From assembly GCA_041738345.1 (NCBI GenBank), contig JBGSPX010000006.1:1-64000 (forward strand): a stretch of DNA of 64,000 bases. Reading direction: 5' to 3'. Positions 44,009-52,918 of the stretch are shown here, in pieces (the stretch's first letter is position 1; each line of letters opens with the position of its first letter). The DNA comes from Proteocatella sp041738345. Its GTDB lineage: Bacteria > Bacillota > Clostridia > Peptostreptococcales > Filifactoraceae. Position numbers and translations under genes: made by a program. Below the pieces are notes generated by a model, which worked only from the letters and a program-made list of their open reading frames with translations, was not told where the DNA came from and searched no databases.

Positions 44009-46072
44009 ATGAAACTACTTTTAAACAATGCTATATCTCTATTTGTAATAGTAATAGTGTTATTGCTTATAATACCACTTAGTCCATTTATTCTGGATGT
44101 TATGTTTATATTGAACATATCAGTATCGCTTGTAATTTTACTTATAAGTATGAACATAAAGGAATCCTTAGAGTTTTCTATATTTCCTTCACTGCTTTTA
44201 ATTACAACACTTTTTAGACTAGGACTTAACATATCCTCAACAAGGCTTATTCTTACAAAAGAAGGGGCAGCAGGAGAAGTAATAAAGGCATTTGGTACCT
44301 TTGTACTTCAAGGAAATATTGTAGTAGGAGTTATAATATTCCTAATCATAGTACTGGTTCAGTTCATTGTAATTACAAAAGGAGCTGAGAGGGTAGCTGA
44401 GGTAGCCGCAAGATTTACACTTGATGCAATGCCTGGAAAACAGATGGCTATAGATGCAGATTTAAGTTCAGGACTTATAAATGAACAAGAAGCAAGAGAC
44501 AGGCGATACAAAGTTCAAAAAGAAGCAGATTTTTATGGAGCAATGGATGGAGCCACAAAGATAGTAAAAGGTGATGCCGTTATGTCCATTTTAATAACTA
44601 TTATAAACTTTATTGCAGGAACTATAATAGGAATAGTGCAATCCAATATGCCGTTTTCTGAAGTACTTCAAGTATACTCTATAGCTACAATTGGAGATGG
44701 ATTAGTTTCGCAGATTCCAGCACTTCTAATATCAGTAGCTACAGGAATGATTGTTACTAGAGCGGTTTCAGAAGGCAGCTTAAACAAAGACGTTTCAAAA
44801 CAGTTTTTAGCACAACCACAAGCACTTATGACCGCAGGTGGATTACTTGGAATTTTAGCAGTAGCTCCAGGAATGCCTCATTTACAACTTATAATAATAT
44901 CTGCAATGCTTGTAGGGCTTGGATATAACAGCTCAAAAGCTATAAAAGCTAATATGCTTGCTTTAGAGACTGGAATATCTGAAGAGTCTTTACCTATGGA
45001 AGAAACGGTAGATGAGAACGAATACTATAAAGACATAAATAATATATATCAATTACTTACCGTAGAGCCGATAGAAATGGAGTTTGGGTATAGTCTAATT
45101 CCGCTTGTGGATGAAGCCAGTGGTGGAAATCTTATAAGTCGTATAGTTATATTTAGAAGGCAGTATGCACAGGAAATGGGTTTTGTAATTCCATCAATAA
45201 GACTTAGAGATAGCTCAAACATAAGTACAAATCAATATACAATAAAAATAAAAGGGGAAGAAATAGCTAGGGGAGAACTGTTAGTAGACTATTACTTGGC
45301 ACTTGAGCCATCAAGACCAGCAGGAGAGGTCGATGGAATTGAAACGATTGAGCCTGCATACGGAATACCGAGTAAATGGATAACTGCAGATAAAAAAGAA
45401 ATTGCAGAAATATATGGATATACAGTAATAGACCCACTTTCAGTAATGCTTACTCATCTTTCAGAGACTGTAAAAAGACATGCTTATGAACTTCTTGGAA
45501 GAGCAGAAGTAATGCAGATAATAGAAAATACAAAACAGCAGATACCAGAACTTGTAGAAGAAGCCTTTCCGAACATAATAAGTCATGCTAATTTCCAAAA
45601 AATATTAGCAAATCTATTAAAAGAAGGCGTTCCAATCAAAGATACGGCTACTATATTAGAAAGTATAATAGATACATCAGCTACAACGAAGGATTTGGAT
45701 ACGGTTACTGAAAATATAAGAGTAGCGCTTAAACGTACGATTACCAGACGTTTTTGTGAGAATGGTCAGTTAAAAGTAGTGACTTTGGATGCAGATTTAG
45801 AAAAAACCATAGTCAATAGTTTAGCAAGAAGTGAACAAGGTATATATTTAGCACTTAGTCCAGATGTTATGCAACAGATTATAGTGCAACTATCAGAACA
45901 TATGAAAATATTTAATGAATTAGCGCAACGTCCGATAATACTTACAAGTCATGTTGTGAGAGTATATTTTTATAGATTGATAGAACAATTCTTTCCTAAT
46001 ATTTACGTCCTTTCGTTTAATGAAATTGCAAATAATGTTCAAATACAATCAATTGGAAACATAAGTGCATAG
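44009..46072 (+). CDS. flhA: flagellar export gate protein FlhA
   Basis: Forms the nonameric cytoplasmic ring of the export gate. The 687-aa protein has about eight membrane helices in the first 320 residues, the FHIPEP-type region (DAMPGKQMAIDADLSSGLI), and a large cytoplasmic domain. The ATG at 44009 is chosen because GGAGAAAG stands before it, while the upstream GTG at 43991 has no site. flhF and flhG, which commonly follow flhA, are absent. Confidence 0.95.
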   Translation: MKLLLNNAISLFVIVIVLLLIIPLSPFILDVMFILNISVSLVILLISMNIKESLEFSIFPSLLLITTLFRLGLNISSTRLILTKEGAAGEVIKAFGTFVLQGNIVVGVIIFLIIVLVQFIVITKGAERVAEVAARFTLDAMPGKQMAIDADLSSGLINEQEARDRRYKVQKEADFYGAMDGATKIVKGDAVMSILITIINFIAGTIIGIVQSNMPFSEVLQVYSIATIGDGLVSQIPALLISVATGMIVTRAVSEGSLNKDVSKQFLAQPQALMTAGGLLGILAVAPGMPHLQLIIISAMLVGLGYNSSKAIKANMLALETGISEESLPMEETVDENEYYKDINNIYQLLTVEPIEMEFGYSLIPLVDEASGGNLISRIVIFRRQYAQEMGFVIPSIRLRDSSNISTNQYTIKIKGEEIARGELLVDYYLALEPSRPAGEVDGIETIEPAYGIPSKWITADKKEIAEIYGYTVIDPLSVMLTHLSETVKRHAYELLGRAEVMQIIENTKQQIPELVEEAFPNIISHANFQKILANLLKEGVPIKDTATILESIIDTSATTKDLDTVTENIRVALKRTITRRFCENGQLKVVTLDADLEKTIVNSLARSEQGIYLALSPDVMQQIIVQLSEHMKIFNELAQRPIILTSHVVRVYFYRLIEQFFPNIYVLSFNEIANNVQIQSIGNISA

Positions 46073-46098
46073 TTAATTATATTAATCAGGAGTAAAAG

Positions 46099-46875
46099 AT
46101 GACTTTTTGCAGAGATATGGAGTCTAAGAGCAGTGAACAGCTGCTCTTAGAGTACAAAGAAACGCACGATCATAAAATCAAACAGGAAATTGTGCTGAGA
46201 TATGTTCCTGTAGTAAGAAAAATTGCGATAAAAATGAAAGATGTGTATTCAGGGTTTGCGCAGACAGATGATATTGTAAATGAAGGCGTGATTGCACTGA
46301 TGAAAGCCATAGATAAGTTCGATTTAGACAAAAATGTCAAATTTGACACTTACATAAATAAACGAATTAAAGGGCTTATCATAGATATGGCAAGAAAACA
46401 GGACTGGGTGCCACGTAGTATAAGAAAATCTGCTAAAGAGATAAGTGAAGCAATAAACTCGCTATACGCCGCAAATGGCAAAATGCCTTCAGATAATGAC
46501 ATTGCTAATCATTTAGGGATAACGCTTGAGCAGTACTGGGAGAAGGTGTCTAAGAGTAATTTCTTTGGAATTCTCTCACTTGAACTTATCACTGAAGATA
46601 CAGGAGAAAATAGAAAAACTTCCAAAATTCCGCCAGCAGATTTGGAATATTCACCAGAAAATATTTTACTCAATGATGAGATGGGAAAAGTTTTGAAACT
46701 TTGCTTAGATTCGTTAAGAGACAGAGAAAAACAGGTTATTATAATGTATTATCATCAAAATAAGAACATGAGAGAGATAGCAGAAGAACTAAACGTAAGC
46801 GAACCTAGAATATCTCAAATTCATGCCAATGCAATAAAAAAACTTAGATTAGAAATGAAAAAATTCATGCTGTAG
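46099..46875 (+). CDS. fliA: flagellar sigma factor sigma-28 (FliA/SigD)
   Basis: Directs RNA polymerase to late flagellar and chemotaxis promoters. The 258-aa sigma-70 family protein has region 2 (DDIVNEGVIALMKAIDKFD, then WVPRSIRK at the start of region 3) and region 4 with a helix-turn-helix (NMREIAEELNVSEPRISQIH). The W-V-P-R segment is characteristic of FliA/WhiG. Its anti-sigma factor FlgM is not in the window. A sigma-28-like promoter precedes cheA at 58.5 kb. Confidence 0.93.
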   Translation: MTFCRDMESKSSEQLLLEYKETHDHKIKQEIVLRYVPVVRKIAIKMKDVYSGFAQTDDIVNEGVIALMKAIDKFDLDKNVKFDTYINKRIKGLIIDMARKQDWVPRSIRKSAKEISEAINSLYAANGKMPSDNDIANHLGITLEQYWEKVSKSNFFGILSLELITEDTGENRKTSKIPPADLEYSPENILLNDEMGKVLKLCLDSLRDREKQVIIMYYHQNKNMREIAEELNVSEPRISQIHANAIKKLRLEMKKFML

Positions 46876-46894
46876 ATTTTTGAAAGGGAGTAAT

Positions 46895-47644
46895 ATGTTA
46901 AAAGGATTCTATAATTTATCATCTTCGATGATAACGCAAAATCGAAATCTTGATGTGGTAAGTAATAATATAGTAAATGTTTCGACACCGGGGTTTAAAA
47001 AAGATACTATGACAGCGACTACATTCAAGGAACAGATGCTTGCAAGGACAGGGAATACAGATAGACGAAATGTTACAAATTTAAATACCAATTCGATGAT
47101 AGTTACAGCAGAAGAAACTATCACTAACTTTTCGCAGGGAGGGTTTGAAGAAACCGGAAATATGCTGAATGTAGGGCTTAGAAAAAGCGGTTTTTTTGAA
47201 ATCCAAACTCAAAATGGGAATGTATATACTCGAAATGGAGCTTTTATAACTGATAACGAAGGATATCTTACGCTACCTGGAGTTGGAAGAGTAATGGGGA
47301 CTTCAGGAGAACCTATAGTTTTAACCACAGAAGATGTATCAATAGATCCAACTGGAGCAATAAGCGATAGTTCTGGAAATTATATAGACAACATACGTGT
47401 AGTAGACTTTGAGAATTATAACCAGATAAATAAAAATCTTGAAGGTCATATAGTAGGAGCTAATCCTGTAGATGTAGAAGATGCTGGAATCATACAAGGT
47501 GCAGTAGAGCGTTCAAATGTATCTATGGTGGATGAAATGACTATCATGATGCGTAGTCAAAGAGCAATTCAAAGTGCATCACAGATTTTAAAGATGTATG
47601 ATAGGATGATGGAAAAATCCACTACAGAAGTGGGAAGAGTATAG
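46895..47644 (+). CDS. flgF: flagellar rod/hook-basal body protein, FlgF-like
   Basis: Axial protein of the FlgF/FlgG group. The ATG at 46895 follows AAAGGGAG. The 249-aa protein has the N-terminal axial motif (NLDVVSNNIVNVSTPGFKK) and the C-terminal helix (VDEMTIMMRSQRAIQSASQILKMYD). As the first of a tandem pair before flgG it is most likely FlgF or FlhO; the sequence alone does not separate these names. Confidence 0.85.
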   Translation: MLKGFYNLSSSMITQNRNLDVVSNNIVNVSTPGFKKDTMTATTFKEQMLARTGNTDRRNVTNLNTNSMIVTAEETITNFSQGGFEETGNMLNVGLRKSGFFEIQTQNGNVYTRNGAFITDNEGYLTLPGVGRVMGTSGEPIVLTTEDVSIDPTGAISDSSGNYIDNIRVVDFENYNQINKNLEGHIVGANPVDVEDAGIIQGAVERSNVSMVDEMTIMMRSQRAIQSASQILKMYDRMMEKSTTEVGRV

Positions 47645-47654
47645 GAGGTATAAT

Positions 47655-48374
47655 ATGAATCAATCATTTTACACAGCATCAGTAGGGGCGGGAATGCATC
47701 AATCTAGACTGGATGTAATATCAAACAATTTAGCAAACGTAAATACAGATGGATATAAAAATAAATCGTCAGTGTTTGCGAATCTAATGTACAATAATAT
47801 AAATGAAGCGCAACAGTCTAGAAGTTTGAAATCTGGGACAGGAATAAAAATCGAAGGAACTGAAACTGATTTTAGTCAGGGGCAGCTTAGTAATACGGGA
47901 GAACCACTTGATTATGCAATAAGAGGTGCAGGCTATTTTGCAGTTCAAAGCCCTGTGACAGGAGATGTATTTTACACAAGAGATGGAAGTTTTATGATGT
48001 CACAACCAGTAGATTTTGATGGCGAAATCTTTAATCTAGTGACTAAAGAAGGTTTTTATGTACTTGATTCAAATGAAGAGCCGATTGAAGTTAAAAATGC
48101 AGAAGAAAACATGGATATTGGCGTGTATACCTTTCCAATATTAAATGGAATGGAAAGCGTAGGTAATGGAAAATTTAAACCTACAGAGAAAAATGGGCTT
48201 CCAGAAATTATAAATGGGGAAGAAGTTTTAGAAAAAGGCGTAGTAGAGATGTCAAATGTAGATTTGGCAAGAGAAATGTCAAAGATAGTAGAAACTCAAA
48301 GAGCCTACCAATTTGCGATAAAAATGATACAGACATCAGATGACGTGACAGGGATGATAAATTCACTTAGATAA
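47655..48374 (+). CDS. flgG: flagellar distal rod protein FlgG (or FlhP)
   Basis: The 239-aa axial protein has SRLDVISNNLANVNTDGYKNK near the start and ANVDLAREMSKIVETQRAYQFAIK-like C-terminus (about 205-230: EMSNVDLAREMSKI), typical of FlgG and of the Bacillus FlhO/FlhP pair. It follows flgF by 10 bases after AGGAGG. Confidence 0.88.
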   Translation: MNQSFYTASVGAGMHQSRLDVISNNLANVNTDGYKNKSSVFANLMYNNINEAQQSRSLKSGTGIKIEGTETDFSQGQLSNTGEPLDYAIRGAGYFAVQSPVTGDVFYTRDGSFMMSQPVDFDGEIFNLVTKEGFYVLDSNEEPIEVKNAEENMDIGVYTFPILNGMESVGNGKFKPTEKNGLPEIINGEEVLEKGVVEMSNVDLAREMSKIVETQRAYQFAIKMIQTSDDVTGMINSLR

Positions 48375-48393
48375 TTAATTAGGGAGGTTTAGG

Positions 48394-49023
48394 TTGAAAA
48401 TAACGAGTTATGAACAGATTGACAGCATGGGACTTGATGTGCTGCGAGAGATAGGAAGTATAGGAATTGGAAACGCAGCTACGGCATTAGCTTCTATGCT
48501 TTCTAGAAAAATACAGATGACACAGCCAGATGTTTCTATACTTGGCTATAACGATGCGATATACAAGCTTGGAGGTCCAGAAAAAATTGTAGTAGGAGTA
48601 CTTACTAGGATTACAGGCGATATAAATGGACTGATGCTTTATATACAGGATATGACATTTATAAATGTTATTTTAAGAAATCTTATGTCAGAAGAGATTA
48701 ATGATTATTCTGAAATAGGTGAGATGGAAACCTCTGCACTTATAGAAATTGGAAATATAATCATATCATCTTATATAAATTCGCTTACTAGTTTAGTCGG
48801 AATAAGTGTCAAACTTTCAGTACCAGGAATCTCAACAAATATGTTAGGTGCAATTTTAAGCGTACCGATGGTAGAATTTGGGTATGAAACAGATAAAATA
48901 ATGACGATAGGAGGAAGTTTGATTTGCGATGATAAAGAGATAGGCGGAAACCTTATATTAGTACCAGAGATGGAGTCATTAAATAAACTGTTTGAGAAAT
49001 TGGGTATTCAAAATGGAGAATAA
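48394..49023 (+). CDS. cheC: CheY-P phosphatase CheC
   Basis: Hydrolyses CheY-P and binds CheD. The 209-aa protein has the CheC twofold layout. The first active-site motif is altered: Glu19 is present but Ser22 replaces the catalytic Asn (REIGSIG in place of EIGN). The second site (SALIEIGN, near 110) is intact. In B. subtilis the second site matters more, so activity is likely retained. The TTG start at 48394 follows GGGAGG. cheD overlaps its end. Confidence 0.9.
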   Translation: MKITSYEQIDSMGLDVLREIGSIGIGNAATALASMLSRKIQMTQPDVSILGYNDAIYKLGGPEKIVVGVLTRITGDINGLMLYIQDMTFINVILRNLMSEEINDYSEIGEMETSALIEIGNIIISSYINSLTSLVGISVKLSVPGISTNMLGAILSVPMVEFGYETDKIMTIGGSLICDDKEIGGNLILVPEMESLNKLFEKLGIQNGE

Positions 49024-49495
49024 ATATATAGTTGGTATAGCAGATATGAAGATAGCGAGAAGTGAAGGTATAGTAATAACTTATGCGCTAGGTTCTTGTA
49101 TAGGAATATGCCTCTATGATCCAGTTATAAAACTTGGGGGAATGGTTCACATTATGCTTCCAGAAGCTCTTGCATCGGGAAACCAAAATGTCTTTAAATA
49201 TGCGGATACAGGAATAAGAGAAACAATAAGAAAAATGGAAGTATTTGGAGCTAGAAAACAAAGACTCGTGGCTAAGATAGCAGGTGGAGCAAAAATGTTC
49301 GACGTTCAAACTACTGGCCCTCTTGGAAATATAGGGGATAGAAATATAATAAGTACTAAGAATATTTTAAAAATAGAAGGTATAAAACTTTTAAAAGAAG
49401 ATACTGGGGCGAATTATGCACGGACACTTTCTTTTGATGTGAGTACAGGAATGGCAAGAATAAAGGTATTTGGAAAAACAGATATAGTATTTTAA
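49013..49495 (+). CDS. cheD: chemoreceptor glutamine deamidase CheD
   Basis: Deamidates receptor glutamines and takes part in CheC/CheD/CheY-P adaptation. The ATG at 49013 overlaps the cheC stop by 11 bases, so translation is coupled. The 160-aa protein has the catalytic triad residues Thr23, Cys29 (ALGSCIGICLYD) and His46 (MVHIMLP), matching the family's Thr21-Cys27-His44 with a two-residue shift. Confidence 0.93.
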   Translation: MENKYIVGIADMKIARSEGIVITYALGSCIGICLYDPVIKLGGMVHIMLPEALASGNQNVFKYADTGIRETIRKMEVFGARKQRLVAKIAGGAKMFDVQTTGPLGNIGDRNIISTKNILKIEGIKLLKEDTGANYARTLSFDVSTGMARIKVFGKTDIVF

Positions 49496-49524
49496 TCAGC
49501 AAATTAACTAGAGAGGTGAAAGCG

Positions 49525-50484
49525 ATGAGTAGCGTAAAAAGAGGGAAAAGTGAAATATTGTTGGAATCAGGCACGAATGAGATTGAAATAATGGAATTTA
49601 CCATCTATGATGAACTATACGGAATAAATGTAGCAAAAGTAAAAGAAATAATGACTGCCAGCAAAGTTAAGCCTATTCCACATGCGCACCCTGCAGTTGA
49701 AGGTATTTTCAAGCCAAGAGACAAGGTGTTTACTGTAGTGGATTTACCGATGTATTTGTCAGGAAAAGAAACTGAAAAGCAAGAGAAAGATTTATTCATT
49801 ATAACCAACTTCAATAAGCTGTATATGGCATTTAGAGTGCATACGGTAGTAGGAATAAGCAGGGTATCATGGAAAGCTATTCAAAAGCCTGACAAAACAC
49901 TTAGTCGCGGGGGCGAAGAAGGAATTGCTACTGGTATAGCACAATGTGACGATGATTTAGTTACAATACTTGATTTTGAAAAAATCGTAGCAGATATTGC
50001 ACCAGAAACAGGAATACAACTTGAAACTATAGCTAAAATGGGAGTGAGAGCAAGAAATGAAACTCCAATACTTCTTGCAGAAGACTCTGTATTACTTTCA
50101 AAAATGATAACAGAAGCGCTTACTAGAGCGGGATACTCTAATATTATAAAGTGCAATAATGGAGAAGAAGCTTGGGATTACTTAAATAGAATGAGAAGAG
50201 CTACAGAAGGCATTGAACTTCCAAAACCAGGAATTATAATAACTGATATAGAAATGCCTAAAATGGATGGTCATAGACTTACAAAGTTAGTAAAAGAAGA
50301 TATAGATTTCAGAAAAATACCGCTAATAATATTTTCATCACTTATAAATGAAGAAATGAGAATAAAAGGTATAAGCTTGGGGGCGGATGAGCAGCTTACT
50401 AAGCCCGAGATAGGACATCTCGTAGAAGTAATAGATATACTGCTTGCTAAGGCTAAAAAACAAGAGGCAGAAGAGCGAAAATAA
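49525..50484 (+). CDS. cheV: chemotaxis coupling protein CheV
   Basis: CheW-like coupling domain (about 20-165) joined to a receiver domain (about 185-310) with acidic pair in LLAEDSVLL, phospho-acceptor Asp in ITDIEMPKMDG, and Lys in LTKPE. It links receptors to CheA and supports adaptation. The ATG at 49525 follows GAGAGGTGA. It ends at a terminator shared with the converging ComFB gene, closing the flagellar transcription unit. Confidence 0.93.
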   Translation: MSSVKRGKSEILLESGTNEIEIMEFTIYDELYGINVAKVKEIMTASKVKPIPHAHPAVEGIFKPRDKVFTVVDLPMYLSGKETEKQEKDLFIITNFNKLYMAFRVHTVVGISRVSWKAIQKPDKTLSRGGEEGIATGIAQCDDDLVTILDFEKIVADIAPETGIQLETIAKMGVRARNETPILLAEDSVLLSKMITEALTRAGYSNIIKCNNGEEAWDYLNRMRRATEGIELPKPGIIITDIEMPKMDGHRLTKLVKEDIDFRKIPLIIFSSLINEEMRIKGISLGADEQLTKPEIGHLVEVIDILLAKAKKQEAEERK

Positions 50485-50495
50485 ATATTTGAAAT

Positions 50496-50545
50496 AAAAA
50501 CTCATCAGATTACTACAATTATGTAGCAAGTAGATGAGTTTTTTA
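50496..50545. terminator. bidirectional terminator at the end of the flagellar operon
   Basis: AAAAACTCATC (50496-50506) pairs with GATGAGTTTTT (50533-50543), with an inner CTACA/TGTAG stem. T-runs are available on both strands. Confidence 0.85.
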
Positions 50546-51448
50546 TTATTTATTGTGATTAGGGTTATCTTTTACAGTCATGCAGGCCTTTATAAGGGCA
50601 GTAGATATAATTGCAGTATTTTGTACCTCAAAGAAATTTACAAGTGGAAATATTTCTTTTTTATCTACTACTACTATTTTTGTAGGAAGTGCAGTAACGG
50701 CAAGCGCAAAAGTATCTACAATACACCTATCACACATGCATACATCAAATTTTTTCATATAATCTAGAAGCTTGTCTTGAACTATGATTTCATATACATT
50801 TACATATTTAAAATCAAGATCAACCATGGAATTTAAATCTCTTCTATCATGAAAATGCATATTTTTAGCTATTTCAAGCTGTTCTAGGAGCTGCGTGCTA
50901 TTACAATCACGTTCATCTAAAACTTCAGCATTTTCAAGCACTGGAGCTGATTGATTTGACGGCTGTGGAACTACTTCAGGCTGTGGAACTACTTCAGGCT
51001 CAGGAACTACTTCAGGTTCAATATGTTCGATTTCGTTGCCTTCTTCATCAAATTCCAGATTAAAATCAAAAAGCTTAGCATCTTCTACTTTCTTAGGTTC
51101 TTCGATTATCGCAGCACTACTTGGCATAATTGATTTTATCTTATTATTATTTACTATTTCATCCTCTTTAGAAGTATCTGCCAAAACATTTTTAATTAAA
51201 TCAGATAGTGGATCATGTTCATTTGATAGAATCTGAACTACAGGAGCATTAGAAGGCTTAGAAGGTTCAGTTTTTTTGGGATCTTCTAAAACAACATTAG
51301 GCTCCTCTATAATGGGCGAAACGATATCTTTAGGAATTTCAGCATCCGGTAAAGGAGAGCTGTCTTCTAGCGTTTCATCTTCGATTTCTTTGGATGGATT
51401 TGTGATTAAATTTAAGACATGGGCTGTTTTGTTTGTTTTTCTAGCCAT
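50546..51448 (-). CDS. disordered protein with C-terminal ComFB domain
   Basis: The 300-aa protein has a long acidic, Pro/Ser-rich N-terminal region (about 1-200), expected to be disordered, with three PEVVPxP repeats near 147-165. The last 100 residues resemble ComFB: VNVYEIIVQDKL, a cysteine cluster C237, C239, C242 (VCMCDRC), then DTFALAVTALPTKIVV. ComFB homologues in cyanobacteria bind c-di-GMP. It follows a ParA ATPase by 24 bases on the same strand, with no ParB gene. I infer a cargo or anchor for that ATPase; the function is unknown. Confidence 0.72.
   Translation of the reverse strand: MARKTNKTAHVLNLITNPSKEIEDETLEDSSPLPDAEIPKDIVSPIIEEPNVVLEDPKKTEPSKPSNAPVVQILSNEHDPLSDLIKNVLADTSKEDEIVNNNKIKSIMPSSAAIIEEPKKVEDAKLFDFNLEFDEEGNEIEHIEPEVVPEPEVVPQPEVVPQPSNQSAPVLENAEVLDERDCNSTQLLEQLEIAKNMHFHDRRDLNSMVDLDFKYVNVYEIIVQDKLLDYMKKFDVCMCDRCIVDTFALAVTALPTKIVVVDKKEIFPLVNFFEVQNTAIISTALIKACMTVKDNPNHNK
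50961..51014. repeat. three 18-bp tandem repeats coding PEVVPxP
   Basis: The unit GGCTGTGGAACTACTTCA occurs twice exactly (50961-50978, 50979-50996) and once with two changes (50997-51014), all in frame. Copy number may vary between strains. Confidence 0.85.
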
Positions 51449-51472
51449 AAAATTTCCCCTTTACTTAAAAAG

Positions 51473-52231
51473 TTAGAACTTTAATAGAATTTCATCTATA
51501 AAGTTATTGTAGTCTAATGCAGGATTAGAATTTGGTGCATACTCAAATATACTTTCCCCGTGAGCCGGTGATTCAGCAACTACTACTGCTGGACGTATTT
51601 TGGCTGAAAGTACTGAAGTGTCAAGCTGTATAGCTATTTTTTCAGCCATTTCAAGTACTTCTCTTGCAAGTATAGTACGACCGTTAAACTTAGTTAATAA
51701 TATACCCAATATTTGAAGGTTAGGATTATAAAATTTTTGTACAGCCCCAAAAGTTTCCTTAAGCTGAGAAACTCCAAGTAGACTTAAAATTTCAGGAACC
51801 ATAGGGATGACTAAGTAATCAGATGCGACATAGGCATTTACGGTAAGTACATTTAGTGCAGGTGGGGTATCAATTACGATATAGTCATATCTACTTCCAA
51901 GGCTTGCGATTTCATTTTTTAGAAGATATTCTCTTCCAAATTGATTAAATTCTATTTCAGCACCGCTAAGCAGAATATTTGAAGGAATTATATCGCAGGT
52001 TTCCGTATGGTATATGGCAGATTCAATAGTATTTTGTCCTTTAAAGACATCGTATATTGAGATATTATTTTCTATATCTATTCCAAAATAAAAGCCTAAA
52101 TTTCCTTGAGGATCAAGGTCTATTCCAAGAACCTTATAGCCTCTCATAGAGAGTCCGGAAATTAAAGCGCTAGAAGAGGTAGTTTTACCAACTCCTCCTT
52201 TTTGATTTGTAAAAGTAATAACAGTTGACAT
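51473..52231 (-). CDS. ParA/MinD-family ATPase without a ParB partner
   Basis: The 252-aa protein has the deviant Walker A motif KGGVGKTT (11-18), IDLDPQGN and the IDTPPAL switch. Overall it is closest to Soj/ParA. No parB or parS-like array is seen, and the next gene encodes the ComFB protein. ParA proteins of this kind also place chemoreceptor arrays (ParC) or other cargoes, and FlhG is a relative. flhF and flhG are missing from the flagellar cluster, but the sequence does not look like FlhG and lacks its N-terminal activation helix. A chromosome-partition role cannot be excluded. Confidence 0.85.
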   Translation of the reverse strand: MSTVITFTNQKGGVGKTTSSSALISGLSMRGYKVLGIDLDPQGNLGFYFGIDIENNISIYDVFKGQNTIESAIYHTETCDIIPSNILLSGAEIEFNQFGREYLLKNEIASLGSRYDYIVIDTPPALNVLTVNAYVASDYLVIPMVPEILSLLGVSQLKETFGAVQKFYNPNLQILGILLTKFNGRTILAREVLEMAEKIAIQLDTSVLSAKIRPAVVVAESPAHGESIFEYAPNSNPALDYNNFIDEILLKF

Positions 52232-52337
52232 ATAAGTACCCTCATTTCAAAAATAAATAACTAAAACAAAAATGTAAATTTATTTTTTTAATACAAAAAT
52301 CTATTAATAAATTCTAAAACTATGTCGAATAATAATA

Positions 52338-52378
52338 TATAGGTGTGTAAGAATTAAGTTTGACAAAAGCCACCTATA
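52338..52378. promoter_or_regulatory. inverted repeat TATAGGTG / CACCTATA upstream of fliS
   Basis: Perfect 8-bp arms (52338-52345 and 52371-52378) lie 25 bases apart and bracket a TTGACA box. This could be an operator or an RNA stem. The 221-bp gap between parA and fliS holds nothing else clear. Confidence 0.45.
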
Positions 52379-52389
52379 CATAATATTTT
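52360..52389 (+). promoter_or_regulatory. candidate fliS promoter
   Basis: TTGACA (52360-52365) is perfect. The -10 is poor: TATTTT (52384-52389) at 18 bp. Confidence 0.4.
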
Positions 52390-52458
52390 CGTCAATGTAT
52401 GAATAAAACATAAGGGCTAAAAGAAAATTATTATCTATAAAAATAGAAAAGGATGGCA

Positions 52459-52836
52459 ATGAAGATGCAATATGGATATGAACAATATAAAGAACAATCA
52501 ATAAATAGTATGACAAAAGGGGAACAGCTTATATTGCTTTTTGATGAGGTGGTAAAAAGCCTTGTAAAATCTGAGATTGCGATAAAAGAGAGTAATTATG
52601 AGCTACTGGATACATCTGTTCAAAAAGCTACAGATATAGTAAAATATCTAATTGAAATATTAGATAGGAGTATTCCAATAAGTCAAGAGTTATATAGAAT
52701 GTATGATTTCTTCTTATATGAATTTAGTAGGATAAAGGCAGGCAGAAAAATAGAAACTGTGCTAGAAGTAAAGGGAATGGTTGTTGAAATGAGAGATGCA
52801 TTTAAAGAAGCGAATAGAATTGCGCAGACAAAATAA
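52459..52836 (+). CDS. fliS: flagellin export chaperone FliS
   Basis: Binds flagellin C-termini before export. The 125-aa helical protein has the typical opening (YEQYKEQSINSMTKGEQLILLFDEVVKSL within residues about 5-35). The second of three clustered ATGs (52459) best fits the spacing to AAAAGG. It is monocistronic; fliD and flagellin genes are not in the window. Confidence 0.88.
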   Translation: MKMQYGYEQYKEQSINSMTKGEQLILLFDEVVKSLVKSEIAIKESNYELLDTSVQKATDIVKYLIEILDRSIPISQELYRMYDFFLYEFSRIKAGRKIETVLEVKGMVVEMRDAFKEANRIAQTK

Positions 52837-52873
52837 TAAGAAAAATTCAAATAAACTAAAATAAAATAAAAAG

Positions 52874-52918
52874 GCACATCAATCGCATTGAAATCAATGT
52901 CATTTTTGATGTGCTTTT
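52874..52918. terminator. bidirectional terminator, fliS / C39 peptidase
   Basis: GCACATCA (52874-52881) pairs with TGATGTGC (52907-52914), with an inner ATTGA/TCAAT stem, A-run before and TTTT after. Confidence 0.8.

Noticed and set aside
50961..51014. CRISPR-like repeats
   Set aside because: The units are contiguous, in frame and coding; there are no spacers.
51473..52231. FlhG for the ParA-like ATPase
   Set aside because: No FlhG N-terminal activation helix and no flhF; motifs are closer to Soj/ParA.
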